DNA of 64,000 bases, from NCBI GenBank assembly GCA_028673005.1, contig CM054116.1, positions 149,727,173 through 149,791,172 on the forward strand. Direction: 5' to 3'. Each line of letters starts with the position of its first letter. Positions within the stretch are counted from its first letter, which is position 1. Positions 56,726 through 64,000 of the stretch are shown here, piece after piece. This DNA comes from Tanypteryx hageni (taxonomy: Eukaryota; Arthropoda; Insecta; Odonata; Petaluridae). A program made the position numbers and the translations under genes. A model generated the notes under the pieces. It ran no database searches. It had not been told where the DNA came from and worked only from the letters and a program-made list of their open reading frames with translations.

Positions 56726-57583
56726 TTAACACAGTTTCATTGCATGATTTATACATTGGTTTTTATAAAATGCCGTAATTTCAAGTAAGAATCTTTTGGT
56801 ATTAAAGCCGTTTTCATAAACGGTTTCGGAGAAATAACCTTTTAAACTCCACATTTTACTAAGTTCGTCTTGGAAACTTTGAAACAATTCACAGGTATGT
56901 TCGGGTACAGCACCTTTGCACCCACAGCAATTGTACATTACATGTTCTTTTAATTGGTACTGTGTAGAGTCCAAAGTATTGTGCGCAGACGACTCATACC
57001 AAGCGGTGCACTGCTCTATCGCGTATTCAACACAATCGCTCACACGAAGCAACCCAGCCCACGTAGAAGGGCCCATCCACACACAATATTTTCCATCTTT
57101 CACCAGTTTTATAACTTTTTCACCGTATAGTTCTTGGAAACTTAGCACTATCCTGTCTAAACGAACATCGTCGGATTGCGATCCCAAGTCAGCGTTTAAG
57201 AAATAATCTACCGACTCTTTCGATGCCAATATCGTACTCCACTGGGTAGGTAGGAGGCACACACCGGCGCAGCCATTCTTGCTGATGAACACGGTCGGGT
57301 GGAAATCGTTTTCATAGTCCAATCCTACGCAAATCTTTTTTATGCCAGACGGGTTGAGACCGTACGACGTACCCATCACGATGGTCATTTTCTCACCGGT
57401 GAGGCGGTTTTCTCCAATTCGTGCAACGCCCGTCGAACTACGTTTGTTGGGTGATTCGCCATCGCTCTTCTTGAAAATCTTCTTCTTCGTACCATGATGG
57501 TGATCGACGCACTTCAGTGTAATTTTGCTAGGTATACCGAGCTTTGATGACGAGTACGGGTAAAACCTTTCAGAATTCTCCAT
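56726..57583 (-). CDS. Maverick-associated protein of unknown function
   Basis: 285 codons from the first ATG at 57583; an upstream GTG extension lies in a proline run and is unlikely. Nothing here matches a named enzyme. Visible features: a basic region with GTKKKIFKK, a central block (VFISKNGCAGVCLLPTQW), a conserved-looking stretch VWMGPSTWAGLLRV, and a cysteine cluster YNCCGCKGAVPEHTCE that might bind zinc. It is preceded by the protease gene with a 340-bp AT-rich gap and ends near an AATAAA signal. The frame is fully open, in contrast to several neighbours. Single-strand DNA-binding or terminal-protein roles would be pure guesses. Confidence 0.6.
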   Translation of the reverse strand: MENSERFYPYSSSKLGIPSKITLKCVDHHHGTKKKIFKKSDGESPNKRSSTGVARIGENRLTGEKMTIVMGTSYGLNPSGIKKICVGLDYENDFHPTVFISKNGCAGVCLLPTQWSTILASKESVDYFLNADLGSQSDDVRLDRIVLSFQELYGEKVIKLVKDGKYCVWMGPSTWAGLLRVSDCVEYAIEQCTAWYESSAHNTLDSTQYQLKEHVMYNCCGCKGAVPEHTCELFQSFQDELSKMWSLKGYFSETVYENGFNTKRFLLEITAFYKNQCINHAMKLC

Positions 57584-57921
57584 TCTACAATTCGATGTGC
57601 CGGGTGGTGGTGGTGGTGGTGTTGCTTCTACCGCTGATCGTAAGAGAATGGCTGTGACGGAAATTGGCACCCTCCAACAGGATATTTTAAGAATTCGAAA
57701 GTATCGAGTAATTTAGATTGCTAGGTGCAGTGACTTTCGCCTCAAGTATTGTGGGAAAATTTCCACTATGGACAAGTTTCTTTCTATATCCTAAATAACT
57801 TATATATTAGCACGGCATTTAATATGTTAAAAATGATATATATATATATATATTTTTTTTTATAAAATCTTTTATGTGGAGTTGATAATTACAAGATTTT
57901 TTTATAATTAATGAAAAATTT
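57584..57921. other. AT-rich spacer inside the Maverick
   Basis: Contains (TA)n and T runs at 57835-57865. Possibly a transcript boundary between the protease and the next gene. Confidence 0.5.
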
Positions 57922-58458
57922 TCACATTAAATAAGATTTCCCAACTTTTTGTGAACAACAATTCTGTAACAATGATAAACCGTGCTCGTTATTATGCACA
58001 CATTTTTGATTCTTTAAAATATCATTAAAAAGACATGTAACCATCCTATCGTTTTTCTTTCTAATTTCACCAAAATGGTTTAACATGGATTCTTTTTCAA
58101 AGCCCAAACATCTGAAATAAAGGTACACCACACAATATTCTCCACAAACGTCGGATGTGAAACTCTGAAGTGGGAAATCGTTGTATGTCCAAATAGTTGA
58201 ATTTCTGGCAATGAATTTCTCGTGATTCTTGATGAGTGGTGGTAGTCCATAACTGTCGAAATATTCCCCACGGCCTTCGTCGTCAATAAAGAAGGATATC
58301 CAATGCTCACCGTGTTTATCACGAGGGTCAGTATTAGAGATGTACGCGCAAGGTCGATCGGTCCGAAACGGCAGATTTTCCGAAGCATAACCTCCTGTAC
58401 GTATCTTTTGAAAGTATTTTACATTTTTCAACGCCGATTTAAGTTCGTAAGAATTCAT
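57922..58458 (-). CDS. Adenain-type cysteine protease (capsid maturation)
   Basis: 178 residues; cleaves capsid precursors in adenovirus-like particles. Catalytic residues are in the family order: His52 in HGEHWISFF, Asp68 in YFDSYGLPP, Gln98 in FPLQSF and Cys105 in SDVCGEYC. In adenain the triad is His, Glu/Asp, Cys with a Gln for the oxyanion hole, so the active site looks complete. The length suits Maverick proteases. Its ATG overlaps the stop of the upstream gene by one base (TAATG at 58456-58460), suggesting coupled translation. The frame is intact to TAA/TGA near 57922. Confidence 0.85.
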   Translation of the reverse strand: MNSYELKSALKNVKYFQKIRTGGYASENLPFRTDRPCAYISNTDPRDKHGEHWISFFIDDEGRGEYFDSYGLPPLIKNHEKFIARNSTIWTYNDFPLQSFTSDVCGEYCVVYLYFRCLGFEKESMLNHFGEIRKKNDRMVTCLFNDILKNQKCVHNNEHGLSLLQNCCSQKVGKSYLM

Positions 58459-58955
58459 TATTGCTTGTCATAGTTTACATGTGTATTAAACCAAATAGCA
58501 ATTTGAAAAACGTTTGACGTGGCACACGCAAAGTTCTTTTCTTTATCGTGATTTTTATGGAAACATCGAGGTGTTTCGGCAGCGAAACTTTTTAGAGATG
58601 GGCAACCGAGATTTTTTATATCGTCAACCTTTCTACGCATGAGTTGCGACAAGTATTCCGATTTTTGCAGACCTTTGGAGAATACTTTTTCGTATCTTTT
58701 GCCAATCGAACACAACTCTTTTCTGAAACCGTTGAACACCACACAACCGTCGTTCCAATCTATACCGTGGTGGTGTGATTCCAACCATTCGTTTTCTCTT
58801 GCACGGCGAACCTCTAGCATACGTTTTGGGTGAGGAGGTCGAATAATCCAATGTTGGAAGAAACTCTGGCTTTCATCAAGAACCGCTATTTCTTTCAAAA
58901 CGTATCTTCCAAAGTTATCAACACATGCTTGGAAATCTACGAAGAGGTTTTCCAT
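58458..58955 (-). CDS. Conserved Maverick protein, exonuclease-like
   Basis: 165 residues. It opens with FVDFQACVDNFGRYVLKEIA, then HWIIRPPHP, NEWLESHHHGIDWNDG, and ends in a CFHK...CATSNVF block with cysteines and histidine. The start resembles an RNase H-fold exonuclease (an acidic D-x-Q/E strand, then an HHG-DW motif), and similar arthropod proteins travel with Mavericks; that fold assignment is from memory and uncertain. It lies 49 nt downstream of the true end of the capsid gene and its TAA overlaps the protease ATG by one base. The frame is intact. Confidence 0.6.
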   Translation of the reverse strand: MENLFVDFQACVDNFGRYVLKEIAVLDESQSFFQHWIIRPPHPKRMLEVRRARENEWLESHHHGIDWNDGCVVFNGFRKELCSIGKRYEKVFSKGLQKSEYLSQLMRRKVDDIKNLGCPSLKSFAAETPRCFHKNHDKEKNFACATSNVFQIAIWFNTHVNYDKQ

Positions 58956-59004
58956 CGTGTGTAGGTGAAACTTGACTAACTTAAAACAGTATTGCTGTCA
59001 TATT

Positions 59005-60315
59005 TTAACTCCCGTAGTCAACAAGAATATTTCGATGTCGATCGATTTCGATAGTATTATCGAATTCGGCATATATTATGCGGTTCAATGTCTCCGAAAG
59101 AGATTCAGCGAATCTCACATCCATGCGAAGGCTCCCCTGTCTCGTCAAGTTCCAATGCGAACCGATATTAGAGGAGAGGTCGGGAGTTCAATCGAAGGCC
59201 GTAAGACAAAATCCGTGTGGGTATTGTTCACGCGAAATCGAATTTCCTTCGTTTAGGAAATGGATCCCCGTACCGCTGAACAACGTTTGATACGCACACA
59301 CGTATAATTTATCTTCCGTATAATCAGTTTGTAATGGTTTTGAGGGTATTTGTTGACCGTCGATATAGAGAGATAAATGTGTCATTTTAAAGCGATGAAA
59401 ATTAAATGGGTTTAATGTTATCTCACCATTAAAAGCCCTATTGGTTACAAAACCTATTATACACCTCTTTGGTAGTTGCCCTATAAAAATGTTGTCAATT
59501 ATTTTACTTTGTATTCCGGAAGAAATTGTAAGAACTTTCACGTCCGCTCTCGTCAGAGGATATTTAGCCGTCGCCTTCTCTAAAGTTCTGCTATGTGCAA
59601 TGAGTACCGTAGGACTGATTCGAACACGTCTCACCATGAGGGTAGCGTCAAGCATTTTTATTTTTGCATAATTTGATTCTCCCAACAAGCGGAAAGTATC
59701 TCTCGATCGAATCAATTTAACGCGGAGCTCAACACCATTTAACAGAAATTTTTCTTTGTTGAAGATATCGCAATGTATAGGCCCAATCTTATCAATGGGT
59801 TTGCTAAGTTTGGTCAGCTCTCTTCTCCTCACTAAACCGGCGTTAGCATTATCGATGTTATCCATCAGTCTGCCTGTGTCATCATACCAAAGAGACATTG
59901 TCAAATGAGATTTCTTAGCAGCAGGACCATAATCGAGTAACGTCTCTATATACGATCTATAAGGGTAAGTATTGCTCGGTGGAGTAATCAATTTCTGATT
60001 CAAGTACACGTCAACTTGAGAGAAGATGCTATGCAAAAAGTTATTTACCGGACCGACTTGATGATCATTCGTCGTTTCTGTACCATCTTGCTTTATTATT
60101 TTTGCCGTGACATGGAGCAGTGTTTGTGAAAGATCGACATACTCGTCTCCTTGACCGGGAACGACGAATTCTATAGGTGAATCGTCACCGAGCGACGATA
60201 ACGGTTTGTAATGAATCCATCGACCGGATTGAATACTGGTTTGAGTTGGTGGCATCGTGAAAAGATATAGTTCGGACTTGGCGCATTCGCAAGAATGAGA
60301 ATGTAGAAAAGACAT
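59005..60315 (-). pseudogene. Major capsid protein (F54H12.2-type double jelly roll), one nonsense codon
   Basis: Maverick hexon-like capsid protein. From ATG 60315 it starts MSFLHSHSCECAKSELYLF and holds the family core PVNNFLHSIFSQVDVYLNQK, NTYPYRSYIETLLDYG and LTMSLWYDD, and near the end INGEITLNPFNFHRF-like and YPHGFCLTAFD blocks. A TGA at 59188-59190 stops it after 375 codons. The same frame continues for 60 more codons, still family-like (NIGSHWNLTRQGSLRMDVRF), to TAA at 59005-59007. So only one base disables an otherwise full gene of 436 codons. It starts 2 nt after the pX-like gene. The broken protein would lack the C-terminal strands. Confidence 0.85.
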
Positions 60316-60317
60316 TT

Positions 60318-60857
60318 TTAGTCAAATATATCAATAGGATGCTTCACAGTCCGCTTCCGTCGAAGATGGCGCACGGTGTTCGATTTCCTTTTCTTCACTT
60401 TTTTCTTTGTCGATTTTTTCCTACGCCCCTTATTACTTTGCTTCTTAGCGCGTCGGTGCTTCGCCGTAGAATGACACTGATTATTAATTCGTTTTCTTTT
60501 GTACCCAGAACCTTTCATTAGATCGTCGACTGTTTTCACAGCCTTTCTCTTCAGATTGTCCCCTGCTTCGTCGAGACGGTTTCTTACAGAATCGCGAAGC
60601 GGTTTATTTTGTACAACATCTCCAAGCAAGTTCAAACCTGTTCGAAAAGCTTCTTTCCCCACAGCCTTGGCTCCTTTCGTTAAAAGAGGCATGGCCGTTC
60701 GGAAGAGCCCTCCTAAAAAACTACCGATGCCGTGTCCGCGTTGATATGGAGACCCTCTATATACGTTGACGACACCCCGTCCGGCTTGATTCTCATAATA
60801 ATTCACATATGGGTCGCAACCTGGGGTAGATTTTATTTTACGCACCATCTTAACCAT
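60318..60857 (-). CDS. Basic pX/core-like Maverick protein
   Basis: 179 residues, starting MVKMVRKIKSTPG at ATG 60857. A glycine-rich hydrophobic stretch (GIGSFLGGLFRTAMPLLTKG, about residues 43-62) is followed by an amphipathic AFRTGLNLLGDVV segment, then a strongly basic tail (RRKKSTKKKVKKRK). This resembles the DNA-condensing or membrane-active minor virion proteins of adenovirus-like elements; the order between penton and hexon genes fits. Its stop lies 2 nt before the major capsid ATG and its start 3 nt after the penton stop. Intact frame. The exact counterpart (pVI, pVII or pX) is undecided. Confidence 0.65.
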   Translation of the reverse strand: MVKMVRKIKSTPGCDPYVNYYENQAGRGVVNVYRGSPYQRGHGIGSFLGGLFRTAMPLLTKGAKAVGKEAFRTGLNLLGDVVQNKPLRDSVRNRLDEAGDNLKRKAVKTVDDLMKGSGYKRKRINNQCHSTAKHRRAKKQSNKGRRKKSTKKKVKKRKSNTVRHLRRKRTVKHPIDIFD

Positions 60858-60860
60858 TGT

Positions 60861-61658
60861 TTAAATTTTACGAAAATGAAGTTTATCGCACGCTGTCCCG
60901 AACTCGAATGGGATGGATTCGCCCGTATCGTCTCTTATGTCTATTTCTATACAATCAAATTCACGTCGCATTACGGTGACATAATGTGGTGCGTCAAATA
61001 TAATCATTTTCTGAGTCCCATAAACATACTTCCTGGTATCCATGTTTGCGATCCTCAAAAGTGGTGCGCATGTGTCCCCAACGAATTGAGATTCCACGAT
61101 ATCACAATAAATAAACATTTGATGCGGGAATCCTAGGAAAATATTCGCAGGATGGTTCGAAATATCACCGTTAGTCACTTCTATTCTCGGATCAAATCCT
61201 AGTTGGAGAGCTAACCTCGAAGAAAATGACAGCTTAGCTTTTCCATCCTTATAAATTTCGGTGGTAAGATGGCTGAAATCCTCACTTTTCTCTTCTTCTA
61301 TATCCGATGATAATATTTTAATACGTCTTGTATTCTCTTCTACTTCGAAAGCAAATCTCGAAGAAATCTTCTCTTTGCCATTTATTTCATGCACAAGATC
61401 ATGGATAGTTTCATAATTTCCGGGTTTTAATTTTAATTTTTCAGCGGCTCCGCTGGCACCCCATATTCGAATAGTGTTGTTATTGTTACTCACCGTAAGA
61501 AGAGAACATGGATATTGAAATTCTACCAAACCCACCACCCATCGACCCTTTAATTCGATGCGTTGGTGTAATTGAGTTCTGAATTTAGTTGTAGTATTAT
61601 CGGGAAACGAATGACGAGAACTATTACTGGGTAAAGTAATGTAAAATTCCACTTTCAT
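60861..61658 (-). CDS. Penton-like minor capsid protein (single jelly roll)
   Basis: 265 residues. It opens MKVEFYITLPSNSS, then DNTTTKFRTQL and LKGRWVVGLVEFQYP, the N-terminal pattern of Maverick penton-base-like proteins, followed by alternating beta-strand-like segments to the end. Expected to form the vertices of a capsid with the double-jelly-roll protein. Its ATG lies inside the ATGA that also ends the integrase reading (61655-61658). The frame is intact. The stop is 3 nt before the pX-like gene. Confidence 0.8.
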   Translation of the reverse strand: MKVEFYITLPSNSSRHSFPDNTTTKFRTQLHQRIELKGRWVVGLVEFQYPCSLLTVSNNNNTIRIWGASGAAEKLKLKPGNYETIHDLVHEINGKEKISSRFAFEVEENTRRIKILSSDIEEEKSEDFSHLTTEIYKDGKAKLSFSSRLALQLGFDPRIEVTNGDISNHPANIFLGFPHQMFIYCDIVESQFVGDTCAPLLRIANMDTRKYVYGTQKMIIFDAPHYVTVMRREFDCIEIDIRDDTGESIPFEFGTACDKLHFRKI

Positions 61659-62722
61659 CTTATCTCTTTTATATCCTTAATTTTAACCCAGGAATTAAAG
61701 CTTTCAGGATAACCTTCGCACTCGACGAGTGCTTCTTTTCTGGCTCCTTTCCCTCTGTAAGCGATAATTTTATCTATTTTGTATTCGTGTGAAGATGAGA
61801 CACGGACGCGTTGCAATTCGGGCTCCTAAAACGTTCCTTCGATTTCATCGCCACGAAGATCTTCGATGATATAGACGACAGCCAATCTCCTTATAACCTT
61901 TTTTATTTTAAACAATTCTTTAGACCAATTATTTTTATATCCTTTATCGAATGTAGATTTTGTTCTGCCGATTCTCACCAGATCTCCAACACTGTATCGC
62001 GACGCCTTAAAATTTGTTTCCCCCTTAAAGCCGTACAAGTTCTTCCAAACTTCGTAAATATTTTCATCATTCACATCTACAGGTGCCATTTTAATAGAGG
62101 TGTGGGTGGCGTGATTATACCCGTGTAGTAATTTTGATATGACGTCTAGGTAACGCTGAGTATTAAACCGTGTGAAAAAACGCCACATTCGTGTTTTAAG
62201 AGTTCGATTAAAACGTTCTACGACACTTGCTTTCACGTCAGGATTTTGCGTTACATAGTAATTTATATCGTTGTCCTTGAAAAACTTTCGCACTATTCGT
62301 GACGTGAATTCTGTTCCCTCGTCTGTTTGGAGGCGCATCGGTTTACGTTTACTTTTGCGGAAAATTTGTTGAAAAGCCTCCTTCACGTGTGACCCCGTTT
62401 TGCTCTTCAAAGGTATTCCCCATGCATATTTACTGAAGACGTCGATTACAGTGAGTAGGTAATTATACCCATCATTATACTTTTTCAAAGAGCGCATATC
62501 GTTGAGGTCAGCCTGCCAAAGTTCATCTTTCGTGGTCACAAAGTATCGATTTCTCGCAAATTTTCTGCGTATCTGTTTATGAAGCGTATAAGTTTCTTCT
62601 CCTTCTAACCAATTTTCAATTTCTTTCGCTGAATATTTTCCACGCATTTCGCTTGCTAGAGCTCGCGCTCCGGCGAACCCTGCAGGATTAGCTGGGTTAA
62701 AATATACGTCAGCGATGTTCAT
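61655..62722 (-). pseudogene. Retroviral-type integrase (rve) with chromodomain-like tail, one nonsense codon
   Basis: Joins element ends to the host chromosome. From ATG 62722: an N-terminal segment ending LHKQIRRKFARNRYFV, then the RNase H-fold core with D72 (WQADLNDM), D134 (RLQTDEGTEF) and E169 (KASVVERFNRTLK), and a C-terminal SH3-like region (YSVGDLVRIGRTK). A TAG at 61826-61828 stops after 298 codons. In the same frame 56 more codons follow with a chromodomain-like ending (VECEGYPESFNSWVKI) to TGA 61655-61657. The catalytic core is complete, but the targeting tail is cut off. The GTG-initiated extension upstream is unlikely, as the ATG overlaps the previous stop (TAATG). Confidence 0.85.
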
Positions 62723-63432
62723 TATAAGCGAAACTTTGTCCACCCTCTTATCTTGTAAGGTGAATACCGAAATTGTGCTTTTCTCGTGCGAGAGGGCGGT
62801 GACTCCTGCTCAGACGTGTTGGATGTTCCTTGTCGAATGAAAGACCACCTGCGTCTGTTACCTATATATTCTTGAGGAATGTTTAACTCATGTAAAACGG
62901 TGCAAAATATTTCCCATCCTTCGGGATTGGTGTGTTTGCGTGGACGTACAGCATCGTTGAGTAAATCTGTTATGTTTGAGCGTGGCAGGACTTGTCCTCG
63001 AACTTTTACAACGCCGCGATCATCCCAAGAAACAATATCGCTACGTAAAAGTTGATCGTACAGCAATTGCGCTTTTCTTCGGAAAGTTTGTGGGACGGAC
63101 TTTCAGATTTCATTGTCAGCGAAAGTGTCCCTCTCCCGATTCTTATTACCGACGTTATCGAGCGAGTGTATTTCATCGGTATCGGGGTTTTTCTCGTCCC
63201 CAGCCTGCATTATCGGTAAGTATATCGGCCTTTTCTCTTTCTCCACCAAGTTTAAATACTTGTGTAGAATTTCTCTATATTTTATCCACTTCTCCTGATC
63301 TGACATACCTCTCTCGATCAATATATTTCTCATTTCGTCATCCAAGCGCGATATTTGAGAATTTTCATTTCTTTGCTTGAAACGGTCGACCGCTTCAGGG
63401 GGTATTAACAGCATCTTCTTCGCATGCTCCAT
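62722..63432 (-). pseudogene. Conserved Maverick protein (MEHAKK type), one nonsense codon
   Basis: A conserved Maverick-associated protein of unknown role. From ATG 63432 it starts MEHAKKMLLIPPEAVD, then helical LDDEMRNILIERG and YREILHKYLNLVEK. TGA at 63103-63105 stops it after 109 codons. The frame then stays open for 126 codons with the second conserved block, SWDDRGVVKVRGQVLPRSNI, TDLLNDAVRPRK and PEGWEIFCTVLHEL, and ends TAA at 62722-62724. Family members I recall are single proteins with both blocks, so the TGA is a lesion rather than a gene boundary. It follows the previous stop by 2 nt and overlaps the integrase ATG by one base. Confidence 0.7.
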
Positions 63433-63434
63433 GT

Positions 63435-63764
63435 TTAACCAAATAGTGAGCTGACAGTGCTGCCGAGTAGCGAACTTAAGAGCAGCGGTAGAAACGCTCC
63501 ACCGGTTTGTATTATAGATCGCCTTTTCTTTTTCCAACACTCGCCGCGCTTAATCCGTTTTCGCAAGATCTTTTTATGACGAGCCAATTTGCGTTTATGG
63601 TCCGGGTTGAGAGAAATGTTTCCTTTTAATACGTTGAGAGCGCATTCACAAATTGCTTCGATTAAAGTTTTATCAGCCGTTTTTAAAATCGCAACTCTTT
63701 GCTGCGGATTGATTCTACAAAGAGCTTTAAGGATTTCACGACAGTTCTTAACAGTACGAGGCAT
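63435..63764 (-). CDS. Small basic Maverick protein with hydrophobic C-terminus
   Basis: 109 residues from the ATG at 63764 (MPRTVKNCREILKALCRI). A longer frame to 63836 overlaps the ATPase and is less likely. An alpha-helical N-terminal block (AILKTADKTLIEAICECA), a basic middle (HKRKLARHKKILRKRIKRG) and a hydrophobic end (GGAFLPLLLSSLLG) are seen. It is a recurring companion gene in arthropod Mavericks; a virion or membrane role is plausible but unproven. It overlaps the ATPase end by 17 nt and ends 2 nt before the next ATG. Confidence 0.65.
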   Translation of the reverse strand: MPRTVKNCREILKALCRINPQQRVAILKTADKTLIEAICECALNVLKGNISLNPDHKRKLARHKKILRKRIKRGECWKKKRRSIIQTGGAFLPLLLSSLLGSTVSSLFG

Positions 63765-64000
63765 CTTCACCGACTGAAAGATATCCTTCTGTGTAGCGAT
63801 TTTTGTGTTTCGGAATATAAACTTGGGTAAAACCATCTTCAGGAAGTATTTTCGTTCTTATTCGGTATTCATCTATCGTGCATTGTTTTAAGTCGAATAA
63901 AATGTATCCGTTAGGAACTGAGGTGGCATCTCTGAAAGCATCTTGAATGAATTTCGGATTTTCTGGGTAAATTTGCCGAGAAAGATGTAAGATTTGAGCT
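63748..64000 (-). CDS. Genome-packaging ATPase, C-terminal part (cut by window edge)
   Basis: A frame open from the window end to TAA at 63748-63750 encodes 84 residues: LHLSRQIYPENPKFIQDAF, RDATSVPNGYILFDLKQ, IRTKILPEDGFTQVYIPK. This is the C-terminal end of the FtsK/HerA-like A32 packaging ATPase of Mavericks and large DNA viruses. Walker A and B lie upstream, outside the window. It overlaps the small basic protein gene in another frame. Start unknown. Confidence 0.75.
   Translation of the reverse strand, partial: AQILHLSRQIYPENPKFIQDAFRDATSVPNGYILFDLKQCTIDEYRIRTKILPEDGFTQVYIPKHKNRYTEGYLSVGEDASYC

Larger units (their letters stand above)
54030..64000 (-). mobile_element. Maverick/Polinton (adintovirus-like) element, right part beyond window
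   Basis: A virus-like DNA transposon: protein-primed PolB, integrase, adenain-type protease, packaging ATPase and double- and single-jelly-roll capsid proteins are all on the minus strand. This gene set defines Mavericks/Polintons. Terminal inverted repeats were not found: the left limit is uncertain (PolB stops at 54030, gag remnant at 53852) and the right end is outside the window. Three nonsense codons, PolB frameshifts and a LINE insertion show this copy is defective. Confidence 0.9.

Noticed and set aside
56726..57670. Proline-run extension of the 285-aa protein to 57670
   Set aside because: It begins at GTG and reads through a GGT repeat; the first ATG at 57583 is preferred.
63103..63105. 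TGA as a reassigned sense codon in this genome
   Set aside because: TGA works as a normal terminator in the LRR gene and elsewhere in this window; a local lesion is simpler.
61826..63540. Extra N-terminal residues from GTG/TTG starts in the integrase, MEHAKK and PolB frames
   Set aside because: Non-ATG starts are unlikely in this eukaryotic element; each gene has a well-placed ATG or, for PolB, no start at all.

Overview
This window is repeat-dense DNA from an arthropod nuclear genome, most likely an insect; the species cannot be told from the sequence. The signs are an intron-bearing secreted leucine-rich-repeat gene with GT-AG splice sites, many eukaryotic transposon remnants (Tigger/pogo, Tc1, hAT, Helitron-like, Penelope-like, RTE-, CR1- and Jockey-like LINEs, a Ty3/gypsy gag, a DIRS-like RT, tRNA-derived SINEs), long dinucleotide and purine microsatellites, and a Maverick/Polinton virus-like element. 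There is no bacterial-type organisation. Many apparent open frames start at GTG or TTG, or run through purine tracts, and are not genes.

Layout. 0-16.5 kb is mostly decayed transposons: a Tigger/pogo 3' end, a tRNA-derived SINE, a small hAT MITE with an 8-bp target duplication, Penelope-like fragments, a DIRS-like RT piece, a ZMYM1-type hAT transposase tail, a CR1-like LINE tail and a Tc1 remnant. 16.9-25.6 kb holds the one clear host gene, a secreted chaoptin/Toll-ectodomain-like LRR protein in three exons whose phases agree (810 codons plus stop); its introns carry transposon insertions. 26-31 kb holds a promoter-like GC-rich stretch, a THAP-domain exon and a tandem Helitron-like array with a 93-nt inverted repeat. 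31.6-34.5 kb is a nearly full RTE/BovB-like LINE on the minus strand with three coding lesions. 36.9-41.1 kb is purine-rich satellite DNA carrying repeated LINE 3' tails. 41.9-43.8 kb is a tandem repeat of about 145 bp arranged as two six-monomer higher-order units. 44-53 kb is more repeats plus an ankyrin-repeat pseudogene. 53.1-53.9 kb is a gypsy gag remnant.

54.0-64.0 kb (to the window edge) is a Maverick/Polinton (adintovirus-like) element, all genes on the minus strand. In transcription order: packaging ATPase C-terminus, small basic protein, conserved MEHAKK-type protein, retroviral-type integrase with chromodomain-like tail, penton-like minor capsid protein, basic pX-like protein, F54H12.2-type major capsid protein, conserved exonuclease-like protein, adenain-type protease, an unknown 285-aa protein, then a decayed protein-primed DNA polymerase B invaded by a CR1-like LINE. 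The first seven genes are packed end to end; two junctions in the cluster are one-base TAATG stop/start overlaps and one is ATGA. Three genes each carry one in-frame stop in otherwise intact frames, so this copy looks recently inactivated.

A non-coding family that begins CTTTCTCCATATACG recurs at least eleven times across the window in both orientations and is the dominant interspersed repeat.
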